From NCBI RefSeq assembly GCF_000365025.1, contig NZ_KB823011.1, positions 1-64,000 on the forward strand: DNA of 64,000 nucleotides, written 5' to 3'. Both the position numbers and the translations under genes were made by a program. Within the stretch, counting starts at the first letter, position 1. Every line of letters begins with the position of its first letter. The notes beneath the pieces are model-generated. The model did no database searches. It worked only from the letters and a program-made list of their open reading frames with translations, and was not told the DNA's origin. Of the stretch, positions 54,800-62,735 are shown in pieces. This stretch comes from Robiginitomaculum antarcticum DSM 21748 (GTDB lineage: Bacteria; Pseudomonadota; Alphaproteobacteria; Caulobacterales; Maricaulaceae).

Positions 54800-56161
54800 A
54801 TGAAAAAGATTTTAATGAGCGCCGCTGCGGCGTTTGCATTTTCAGCTGCGCTGACAGATTGCGCTCCTGTTGATGAGACGCAGCGCAAAGTCACGCAAGA
54901 GCAGCGTGCAGCCGGCGCTTATAGCGAAAATAATCTGAACGAAATCGCCAGAGAATATGTTAATCTCGGTCTGATTTTCGGTAATTTTGATAAGCATTAT
55001 GTCGATGCCTTTACCGGTGATCCGGCCATGCGCGAAGCGGCTAGAAACAGCGCCATGACCCTTGGCGAAATTCGCCAGAGCGCAGACGCTTTGCTGGATC
55101 GTGTTGATAAAATTGCTGATATCGGGCCGCAAGGCGTCGACCCGATGACGAAAGCACGGTTCGCTCTTTTGCGGGGCGATGTATTGGCCATGCATACACG
55201 GGCGCGTATTCTTCAAGGCGAGACACTCACCTTCGATGAGGAAACCCGTCTGATCTATGACGCTGTCGCTCCGCATTACAGTGAGGCTGACTTTGCCGCC
55301 GCCCGGGCGCAATATGACGCCGCGCAAACCAATAAAGACGATAGCGACACTGCGCCGACAAATGTTATTCCCGGCGATAAAGTCCGCGACGTCATGACGG
55401 CTGCGATTGCGCAATGCCGCGCGCGCACCGCCGCACATTATGACCTGCCGGACGGCGAAAACTTTGATCTGGCTTTTGTTAAAGACAAGCCGTGGAGCGC
55501 TTATAATTGGTATAAAGGTGACTACCGTAGCCTGATCGAAGTCAATCAGGATGTGCCGCTGACCATAGACCGCGCGCTGGATCTGGGCTGTCACGAAGGC
55601 TATCCGGGTCACCATGTGTTTAATATTCTAAGCGAAGATATCCGCATCAATAAGCTCGGTTGGCCCGAAGCGCAGATTATTGCGCTGTACAGTCCTTCTG
55701 CGCCGCTTATGGAAGGCTCCGCCAATTATGGATTAGAGCTTGCCTTTCCGGGGATTGAGAAGGCCCGGTATGACGCTGATGTCCTTTATCCGCTGGCCGG
55801 ATTAGCGGCGCCGACAAATGTTGTCGAGCCGGACCCTGAGCTGGCCAGGGCGCGCAATGTGCTGTCCAATGTCAGCATTCATGTCGCCCGTGAATACCTG
55901 GACGGGCGCTTTACCCGCGAAGAAGCAATTGCGTTTTATATGACATATGGCGATCGCAACCGCGCCCGCGCCGAACAGGGCCTGTCCTTTATCGAGACCT
56001 ATCGCGGCTATATCATCAACTATACGCTGGGACAGGATGTCGTGCGCGACTGGGTACAGATGCGCGTCGATGGCGGACAGGACCGCTGGGAGGCGTTCCG
56101 TCACATATTGGATATTCCCGTAACCGTCGGTCAATTACAGGCGGAACTCGCGGATAAATAA
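54800..56161 (+). CDS. Exported HEGxPGHH protein (DUF885-like)
   Basis: A 453-residue exported protein. The N-terminus MKKILMSAAAAFAFSAAL is a signal peptide; LTDC might be a lipobox, although an Asp at -1 is unusual. The middle contains DLGCHEGYPGHHVFN, the HEGxPGHH motif shared with the DUF885 protein at 28057, followed by EGSANYG. These motifs resemble zinc metallopeptidases, but activity is unproven. The upstream neighbour encodes DUF1499. Confidence 0.85.
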   Translation: MKKILMSAAAAFAFSAALTDCAPVDETQRKVTQEQRAAGAYSENNLNEIAREYVNLGLIFGNFDKHYVDAFTGDPAMREAARNSAMTLGEIRQSADALLDRVDKIADIGPQGVDPMTKARFALLRGDVLAMHTRARILQGETLTFDEETRLIYDAVAPHYSEADFAAARAQYDAAQTNKDDSDTAPTNVIPGDKVRDVMTAAIAQCRARTAAHYDLPDGENFDLAFVKDKPWSAYNWYKGDYRSLIEVNQDVPLTIDRALDLGCHEGYPGHHVFNILSEDIRINKLGWPEAQIIALYSPSAPLMEGSANYGLELAFPGIEKARYDADVLYPLAGLAAPTNVVEPDPELARARNVLSNVSIHVAREYLDGRFTREEAIAFYMTYGDRNRARAEQGLSFIETYRGYIINYTLGQDVVRDWVQMRVDGGQDRWEAFRHILDIPVTVGQLQAELADK

Positions 56162-56164
56162 GCC

Positions 56165-56881
56165 CTAGCTTTTCGCTTTCTTTTTTGGCTTTGGCTTTGG
56201 CTTGTTTTTACCGTCTTTGAATAAATGCGGGTTTTTACTGACAAAACTGTCAAGCGTCGCGCCGAGAAAACTTCCGCCTGACGTGCGCAGGTATAACCAG
56301 CCGGCCAGCGCGCCGATAAAGGCGCCGCCTGCATCAACGATAAGGTCTTGCATGGTATCATCCAGGCCGTCTTTTTGCATATTCAGGCCAAACCATTGAT
56401 CCATCGCATATTCGAAAATTTCCCACAGGCCGCCCATAGCCATGGCGAAACTGAAGGCCATAAGCGCGAGGAAAATAGGCGGGGCCGCAATGCGCTTGCC
56501 ACGTAGTAAGAACAGCACAATCAACATGCCGATCAGCGCAAAGCCGATAGCTGATCCCGTATGCAGAACCGTATCCCACCACCAATATTTTTCGTAAAAA
56601 TCGCCCACTTCACCGAGAAAAACCGTGGCCACGAAAAACGCGACAATCGCGCCCATAAATCCGGCCGGAATGTTAATCTCGGCCCAACTGGAAAATATAA
56701 AGGGCAGGAGCGTTAGGCCGAATACAACAGTGGATAGAAAAACAAGGTTCCAGCTTTGCGTCCATATACCGCTAATCAAGGCAAAGGCCAAAATTGCCCA
56801 ACTCACATAGGTAATCCAGCTTTGCTTGGACTTGATAAGCTCTGTGGTCTCTTTGATATTGTCTTTGGTTTTTTCGTCCAT
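56165..56881 (-). CDS. DUF2238-like multi-pass membrane protein
   Basis: A 238-residue protein with six or seven hydrophobic segments. YWWWDTVLHTGSAIGFALIG and MGGLWEIFEYAMDQWFG, then LDDTMQDLIVDAGGA, resemble YjdF/DUF2238-type membrane proteins with paired acidic and His residues. The C-terminus is a Lys/Pro-rich tail (KPKPKPKKKAKS). AAAAGG precedes ATG 56881; the frame reaches 56929 but is not needed. Function unknown. Confidence 0.72.
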   Translation of the reverse strand: MDEKTKDNIKETTELIKSKQSWITYVSWAILAFALISGIWTQSWNLVFLSTVVFGLTLLPFIFSSWAEINIPAGFMGAIVAFFVATVFLGEVGDFYEKYWWWDTVLHTGSAIGFALIGMLIVLFLLRGKRIAAPPIFLALMAFSFAMAMGGLWEIFEYAMDQWFGLNMQKDGLDDTMQDLIVDAGGAFIGALAGWLYLRTSGGSFLGATLDSFVSKNPHLFKDGKNKPKPKPKKKAKS

Positions 56882-56966
56882 GTGATCATCCTTTTCAGAT
56901 GTATCACATTGTGTTGCGCGCAGGCGCAAGACTAATTTTTATACCGTGTCGATAAAAATGGTGCCG

Positions 56967-57866
56967 TTAAACAGGAAAGTAATTGCTGTGCAGGCCGGCT
57001 GCGTCGTCGCAGCGCGCGCGGCCTGTCTCGACCAAATGAATGAGATGGGCCAAAACGCTATGGGCGGCGGCCGGATAAAGCCGCTTGTCGATATAGGCAT
57101 AGAGTTCAGGGACGATATCCATAATCTGGCTGCGACCGCGTGATAGCGAGTCCAATATTTGGGCCTCGCGTGTGTGGCGGTGGTCGATATAGGACTGAAC
57201 GAATGTCTGTACGTCGCGAATAGCCGGCCCGTGAGTCGGCCAGATGATATCAAAATTGCGCTCAAGCACGCGCTCTAGACTGCGCAGATAATCCGCCATA
57301 TCGCCGTCCGGCGGGCTGATGACCGTTGTCGACCATCCCATAATATGATCGCCGCTAAACAGCAGGTTTTCCTCATTCAGGGCGTAGCACATATGATTGG
57401 AGGTGTGGCCGGGTGTATGGAGGGCCTCAATCGTCCAATCCCGACCCTTGATGAGGTCGCCATCGGCCAGTTGAATATCAGGCTTGAACGACAGATCGTC
57501 TCCGGCTTCAAAACGCGTCTTGCCATCTTGGGGCGAGGGGCTCTGCAGGCCATACCCATAGACTTTACAGCCATGCTTTTTTGCGAGCGGGGCGGCGAGC
57601 GGGCTATGGTCGATATGGTGATGGGTTACCAGAACATGGCTGACTGTGCAGCCCTCGAGCGCAGCGTCAATCGCGGCCATATGGGCAGGGCTTGTCGGGC
57701 CCGGATCAATCACGCAGACCTCGTCCGTCCCGACAATATAAACGCCGGTACCGGTATAAGTGAACGGGCCGGGATTATCGGCCACAACCCGGCGCACGAG
57801 CGGGGAGAGTTGCGCGGGCTTTCCATACTCAAAGTCGAATGATTTTATAAAGTTTATGCCGCTCAT
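56967..57866 (-). CDS. Metallo-beta-lactamase-fold hydrolase (LACTB2-like)
   Basis: A 299-residue MBL hydrolase. The zinc-binding motif THHHIDHSPL (HxHxDH) is at about residues 82-90. The further His/Asp ligands lie in TPGHTSNHMCY and FSGDHIMG. A C-terminal winged-helix-like extension (YIDKRLYPAAAHSVLAHLIHL) matches the LACTB2 group, whose members include nucleases. It overlaps the upstream ATP-grasp gene by 4 bp (ATGA). Confidence 0.88.
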   Translation of the reverse strand: MSGINFIKSFDFEYGKPAQLSPLVRRVVADNPGPFTYTGTGVYIVGTDEVCVIDPGPTSPAHMAAIDAALEGCTVSHVLVTHHHIDHSPLAAPLAKKHGCKVYGYGLQSPSPQDGKTRFEAGDDLSFKPDIQLADGDLIKGRDWTIEALHTPGHTSNHMCYALNEENLLFSGDHIMGWSTTVISPPDGDMADYLRSLERVLERNFDIIWPTHGPAIRDVQTFVQSYIDHRHTREAQILDSLSRGRSQIMDIVPELYAYIDKRLYPAAAHSVLAHLIHLVETGRARCDDAAGLHSNYFPV

Positions 57867-58810
57867 TTTGCCTCTCCAGTTCTGCTCTTTTTCTCTATGA
57901 GCGTTTTTATGTGGCGCTTCAGCGCCTTTGCCAAGATGTCCGTGCTGCGCAGTTTTTCTTTCAGCGGTAAAATAGCGGGCGGGCCCATATCGGTTTTATT
58001 GACATCGACGACGTAGATGCGCCCGTCTGCACGGTCGCGCAGTACATCTATACCTCCAAAATCAAGCTTCATCTTAGCACAAAACTCTGACAGCTGTTCG
58101 CGTTCGGTTTGTGATAACCAGTCTTTTGGATCCGCAATTTGGCAAGACGCATTATCATTAGCGAATCGATTGCTGACAGGGCGTCGCTTTACAAAGATGA
58201 GCGCGATGTCCCCGCCGATTGTGGCGCACCGTAAGTCGACAACCTCTTGCCCTTGCATATTATCGATCAAACGCTGGTAAACCCGGCCGGGGGAAGATGC
58301 GACGGGGCCGGTGACGATGCCGCCGTCATGCGCGCCGTTTTTCTCGCTCTTACAGACCATAGGGCCGGTATGTAATGATGGCGTGACAGTCAGGCTGTAC
58401 CCAAACACCGACTCGAATACAGCCGCGACTTTTGATTTGGAAATATCGGTGCAGTCTGCATTTATGCCCGGCAATATATCCTCGAATTCCGGCGCGGCGC
58501 TCTCGCGAGTTGCGTCCTCAAAATAAAAGACGCAATCGGCTTCGTCAGGACGGGCATAAATGTCGATATTGGCGCGGCGGGCGGCTGCCCAGAATACATA
58601 CCAGGCCCGCGGCGGGGCAGGGCGGCAATAGATGTAAAATGCGGGGCGCTTGACCGTCTGGGGCAAGGCCCGCGCTTTTTCGCAGACATAAAATAGAAAC
58701 CAGCGCAGCACGCTTCGGGTATTGCTCCTACTGATAGGAACATATGTGTCGGTTGCGCGCACATAGACGCAGCCGCGGTCGATTTGGAAATCTGTCCACC
58801 AGGGTCTCAT
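57863..58810 (-). CDS. ATP-grasp-like protein of unknown function
   Basis: A 315-residue protein. The C-terminal third has the signature of ATP-grasp ligases: MKLDFGGIDVLRDRADGRIYVVDVNKTDMGPP, read in shorter pieces as FGGIDVLRD followed by VVDVNKT, the metal-binding Asp/Asn. The N-terminal part is less clear and rich in aromatic residues and Cys. It probably ligates small molecules in a glycan or peptide pathway. It is coupled to the MBL hydrolase, which suggests a make/break pair or shared substrate. Confidence 0.68.
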   Translation of the reverse strand: MRPWWTDFQIDRGCVYVRATDTYVPISRSNTRSVLRWFLFYVCEKARALPQTVKRPAFYIYCRPAPPRAWYVFWAAARRANIDIYARPDEADCVFYFEDATRESAAPEFEDILPGINADCTDISKSKVAAVFESVFGYSLTVTPSLHTGPMVCKSEKNGAHDGGIVTGPVASSPGRVYQRLIDNMQGQEVVDLRCATIGGDIALIFVKRRPVSNRFANDNASCQIADPKDWLSQTEREQLSEFCAKMKLDFGGIDVLRDRADGRIYVVDVNKTDMGPPAILPLKEKLRSTDILAKALKRHIKTLIEKKSRTGEAK

Positions 58811-58883
58811 GTCCGCTCTTAACGGCGCTTGGCCGCGACGCCAACCTTAACACGGTCACGTCGCCATCATAATTGAGTGAAGT

Positions 58884-59423
58884 CTATTCGACGCGGCGCA
58901 CGCGAATGCCGGGCCCGGTACCGTTGACCTGTGCCAGAAAACTGCCAATTGCGGCTTTGCGAATATGAAGCTGATTATCGTTTCCCCGCGGCGCGCGGCG
59001 CAGGCTGCGGCCGTCAACCTGTTCCCAGACCTGACCGTTTTCCGTATAGAAGATATAATCGCCACGGGCTTTGGTTTTGGTGCGCGTGATCGCCACAATG
59101 GTCACATCGTCTTTGGCGTCATCATCCCCGCCAAACGACGGAAAGCCCAATTTGGGCAGGCTGGGAATATTAAATCCGAAACTGTCACGCTTAATACCCT
59201 CAGCGGCCTCACGGTCAATCGCGACCAGATCCCCGGTCTCCTGAGCCTGCTCCACTAGGCCTACGCCGGCATCATAACAGGCCAGTCGCGCGCCGTCATT
59301 CGTAAGCTCTTTACATTTATAAAGCTGCGTCAGCACTTCGGGTGTCGGGGCCGATATCTGCGCGACGGACGGCGCGGACAGACCGAGAAGGCTGGCGGAA
59401 AGAGCGATGACGGCAAAACGCAT
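58884..59423 (-). CDS. Secreted hypothetical protein
   Basis: A 179-residue protein with a Sec signal peptide (about 1-21, ending SVAQ). A conserved-looking LYKCKELTNDGARLACYD near the mature start has two Cys spaced 12 apart, a common pattern in small periplasmic proteins. The rest is beta-rich with a Gly/Asp linker (GGDDDAKDD). No domain is recognised. A 73-bp gap separates it from the ATP-grasp gene. Confidence 0.72.
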   Translation of the reverse strand: MRFAVIALSASLLGLSAPSVAQISAPTPEVLTQLYKCKELTNDGARLACYDAGVGLVEQAQETGDLVAIDREAAEGIKRDSFGFNIPSLPKLGFPSFGGDDDAKDDVTIVAITRTKTKARGDYIFYTENGQVWEQVDGRSLRRAPRGNDNQLHIRKAAIGSFLAQVNGTGPGIRVRRVE

Positions 59424-59756
59424 ATAATCTCCAATGCGGCTAAATTCTGATGATGAGACAACACCACCATCCCCACCCGGGTCAATGTCTATCTACAGAG
59501 CAGATTTATACGAATTGCGCCCGAAAAGGGCATGAATTGTGCCGTACATAAGGCAAATCTTAAGACTTTGGTACATTTTTGCAACATGTGGCGGCTAATC
59601 GCATCATTTGTGACAATTTCGTTACATATATACTTGAATAGAATTGGCGCTGGGGATACTCCCCGCGCAATGGCTCGAAATCCAATCCGAGTCGATACTT
59701 TGAATCTATGAGAAACGCTCATAGGTGAAAACAAACCAATTTAAGGGGTTTATATA
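59424..59756 (+). promoter_or_regulatory. Regulatory region of the TonB-dependent receptor gene
   Basis: A 333-bp gap. It contains TTGTGA (59608-59613) and TATACT (59629-59634), a possible promoter with a short 15-bp spacer. GANTC sites occur at 59689-59693 (GAGTC) and 59702-59706 (GAATC). The perfect dyad CTATGAG-N5-CTCATAG (59706-59724) overlaps the second site. The first part should hold the promoter for the minus-strand secreted gene. Confidence 0.45.
59706..59724. promoter_or_regulatory. Perfect dyad CTATGAG-N5-CTCATAG
   Basis: Seven-base perfect inverted repeat 33 bp upstream of the TonB receptor start. It could be an operator or an RNA hairpin. Its first base overlaps the GAATC site at 59702-59706, so methylation and binding could interfere. 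Confidence 0.5.
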
Positions 59757-62639
59757 GTGACTACTCTCAACAAAAAGCGTCTATTTATGACGACACTGTT
59801 GTCCGGCGCGTTCATCGGCAGTTTTGCCGTTCCCGCCATGGCACAGGATGCAGGCAATGACGAAATCGTCGTAACAGGTTCACGGATTAAGAAGAAAGAC
59901 TTCACATCCAACGCTCCTGTCGCCACCGTAGAAGCGGCTCAATTCGAGCGCACAGGCTCTGTGAACACAGAAAACCTGCTGAACACATTACCGCAAACTG
60001 TCCCGGGTCTTGACCGTACGTCAAACAACCCAGGTAACGGCTCTGCCACAGTCAACCTTCGCGGTCTGGGTTCCAACCGGACGCTGGTTCTTGTGAATGG
60101 ACAGCGCGCTGTACCGTTCTCGTCGGCCGGCGTTGTTGACCTGAACACTATTCCGATTGCCCTCATCTCAAGTGTCGAAGTTCTCACAGGCGGCGCATCC
60201 TCTGTATATGGTGCTGACGCTGTTGCCGGTGTTGTCAACTTTATCTATAATGACAGCTTTGAAGGTCTTGAGGCCAATCTTGGTTATCAGATGACTGAAC
60301 AGGGCGATGCTGGTCTGTTTAACGCATCCGTTACAATGGGTGCTAATCTTGATGGTGGCCGCGGTAACGTGGCTTTGAATGTAAGCTATGCTAATCGTGA
60401 GTCTCTGCTCCAAGGGGACCGTGAATTCTCACAGACGGCATTGTTCGACGACGGCAATGGCGGCCTTATCCCTGGCGGTTCATCCGGTGTTCCCGGTACG
60501 CGCAGCTTCAATGGGTATACTTTTCCCGATGGGACTGTTGCCACGGGCACGTTTAATCCCGACGGATCAATTCGTCCGTTTGTAACAGCCGGCGCGGTTA
60601 ATGACTTCTACAACTATGCCCCTGTAAACTTCTTGCAACTGCCTCAAGAGCGCATCGCATCCACAGCTTTGGCCCGTTACGAAATTAACGAGCATGCTGA
60701 AGTTTATGGTCGTTTTAGCTTCTCAACAAATGAAGTTGACTCAGAATTGGCGCCAACGCCGATCTTCCAATCGTCAACCTTCTCTTTGGATGGCAACCCT
60801 TTCCTTCCAGCGGCAACCCAGCGAATTATCTCTGCCGGTGCTGGTGACGGCGTTGATACAGATGGTGATGGCATTGACGATACAGCGACAAGTTTCTTTG
60901 GTCGCCGTCTTGTCGAAGTCGGTAACCGTCAGTCCGTTGACACCAACCAGTCCCTTCAAGCTGTATTCGGTATCCGCGGCGAAACTTGGATCGACGGATG
61001 GGATTATGACGTTTCAATGTCCGAAGGCCGCACATTACGCTCTCAACAGCAAAATGGTAACGTAAACCGCTCTCGTTATGATGCCGGCCTACTTTTGGCT
61101 GACGCTGATGGTGATGGTAACGTTGATCTTGACGCTAACGGCAATGCTACGTGTGCTGCTGATCCGGGCGGATCAACTGTTGCTTGTACGCCGATGAACA
61201 TTTTCGGTGCAGGCAATATTTCTGAGCAATCTGCGGCTTATCTGCGTACAGCGGCGAATGCGCGTGCGACATTTGACCAAACAGTCGTTCAGGCTAACTT
61301 CTCTGGTGATCTCGGTGGTTTTGAAGTCTTCAATGCCGGTTCAATCGGCGCAGCCTTCGGTTTCGAATATATCGAAAATCAATTTGACTTCTCTCCGTCT
61401 CAGGATATTGCAGCGTCAACAATCGCCGGCTTTAACGGTTCTCCGGCTGTAAATGGTAAATATGACGTTTACTCTGCCTATGGTGAGCTTTCCGTTCCTT
61501 TGGTTCGGGATATGCCCTTCGCACAGTCTATCACATTGGATCTGGCTGGTCGTTTGTCCGATTATTCCACGACCGGTAAGTCAAACACTTATAAAATCGG
61601 TGGTGATTGGGCAGTTAATGACCAAATCCGTTTCCGCGGTAACTACAACACAGCGGTTCGTGCACCAAACATTGGCGAGCTTTTCTCCCCTCAAGGCGAA
61701 AACTTCCCGGGCGGTAGCGATCCATGTGCGGCTGAAGGTAATCCTAATGCGGCGACGACCGCAATTTGTATCGCAACTGGTGTTCCCGCTTCTGTTGTTG
61801 GCTCTCCCAACATCAATGCTATCTCCGGACAGGTTCGTACCCTAACCGGTGGTAACCCCAATCTGCAAAATGAAGAAGCTGAGACCTTTACAGTTGGTGC
61901 CGTCTTTACGCCGACATTTGTTTCCGGCCTGACCCTCTCTGTCGATTACTATGACATCAAAATTCAAGATGCGATCGCTGAATTTGGCGGCGGTACTAAC
62001 AATGTTCTGTCAACATGTTATACTGATCCGGCCGGCGGCGTTGGTTCGGCGTTCTGTAATGCGATTACGCGCCGTGGTAACGGTTCAATCGACAATGTCT
62101 CTCTTCTGAGCCAGAACGTTGCGGAAATCACGACCAAAGGTATTGACGTTGCCGCGAACTACTCCATGGAAACTGCTGATGTGTTCGGCAACGACTTTGG
62201 CGCGCTGCGCTTTACGTATCTCGGTACATTTGTTGAAGAAAACGACTTTGTTGCTTTTGACGGCGCTGACCCCATTGAGTGCGCGGGTAATTTCGGCGTT
62301 GATTGTGGAACACCGGATCCGAGTTATCGTCACCGTTTGACAACCATCTGGGATACAGATCGTTTCTCAACACAGCTCGCATGGCGTTTAGTCGGTGAAG
62401 TTGATGACGACGATCCTAGCGCAATCAACACTGTCGAATCTATTGACACAACACATTACTTTGATGGGTCAACAACCTTTGATGTGTCTGATAACCTCGC
62501 GTTCACGTTTGGTATCAACAACATCTTTGATGAGAGCCCGCCCGTTATTGGTGACAATGATCAGCAAGCCAACACATACCCTAACCAGTATGACGTCTTT
62601 GGACGGACTTACTTCCTGAACGCGAAAACGCGCTTCTAG
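59757..62639 (+). CDS. TonB-dependent outer-membrane receptor with DxDxDG loops
   Basis: A 960-residue receptor starting at GTG 59757 after AAGGGG. A signal peptide (residues 1-29, ending PAMA) is followed by a plug domain (EIVVTGSRI; VNLRGLGSNRTLVLVNGQR; GASSVYGADAVAGVVNFI) and a 22-strand-type barrel ending in an aromatic-terminated strand (YFLNAKTRF), the Bam signal. Two extracellular stretches, DTDGDGIDD and ADADGDGNVDLDANGN, look like Ca2+-binding loops. It probably imports a glycan or siderophore, powered by TonB. A sulfotransferase gene follows. Its codon use is less GC-biased than that of average neighbours. Confidence 0.93.
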   Translation: MTTLNKKRLFMTTLLSGAFIGSFAVPAMAQDAGNDEIVVTGSRIKKKDFTSNAPVATVEAAQFERTGSVNTENLLNTLPQTVPGLDRTSNNPGNGSATVNLRGLGSNRTLVLVNGQRAVPFSSAGVVDLNTIPIALISSVEVLTGGASSVYGADAVAGVVNFIYNDSFEGLEANLGYQMTEQGDAGLFNASVTMGANLDGGRGNVALNVSYANRESLLQGDREFSQTALFDDGNGGLIPGGSSGVPGTRSFNGYTFPDGTVATGTFNPDGSIRPFVTAGAVNDFYNYAPVNFLQLPQERIASTALARYEINEHAEVYGRFSFSTNEVDSELAPTPIFQSSTFSLDGNPFLPAATQRIISAGAGDGVDTDGDGIDDTATSFFGRRLVEVGNRQSVDTNQSLQAVFGIRGETWIDGWDYDVSMSEGRTLRSQQQNGNVNRSRYDAGLLLADADGDGNVDLDANGNATCAADPGGSTVACTPMNIFGAGNISEQSAAYLRTAANARATFDQTVVQANFSGDLGGFEVFNAGSIGAAFGFEYIENQFDFSPSQDIAASTIAGFNGSPAVNGKYDVYSAYGELSVPLVRDMPFAQSITLDLAGRLSDYSTTGKSNTYKIGGDWAVNDQIRFRGNYNTAVRAPNIGELFSPQGENFPGGSDPCAAEGNPNAATTAICIATGVPASVVGSPNINAISGQVRTLTGGNPNLQNEEAETFTVGAVFTPTFVSGLTLSVDYYDIKIQDAIAEFGGGTNNVLSTCYTDPAGGVGSAFCNAITRRGNGSIDNVSLLSQNVAEITTKGIDVAANYSMETADVFGNDFGALRFTYLGTFVEENDFVAFDGADPIECAGNFGVDCGTPDPSYRHRLTTIWDTDRFSTQLAWRLVGEVDDDDPSAINTVESIDTTHYFDGSTTFDVSDNLAFTFGINNIFDESPPVIGDNDQQANTYPNQYDVFGRTYFLNAKTRF

Positions 62640-62662
62640 TCGTAAGCTTGCTTATAAAGTTT

Positions 62663-62694
62663 AAAAGGCGGGCCTCTTGGCCCGCCTTTTTTAT
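62663..62694 (+). terminator. Rho-independent terminator after the TonB receptor
   Basis: AAAAGGCGGGCC-TCTT-GGCCCGCCTTTTTTATT: a strong GC stem with a T-run, 25 bp past the stop. Confidence 0.92.
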
Positions 62695-62735
62695 TTGTGG
62701 TTGCATGACCTGCCCCGGATTGGATATGGGACAAT

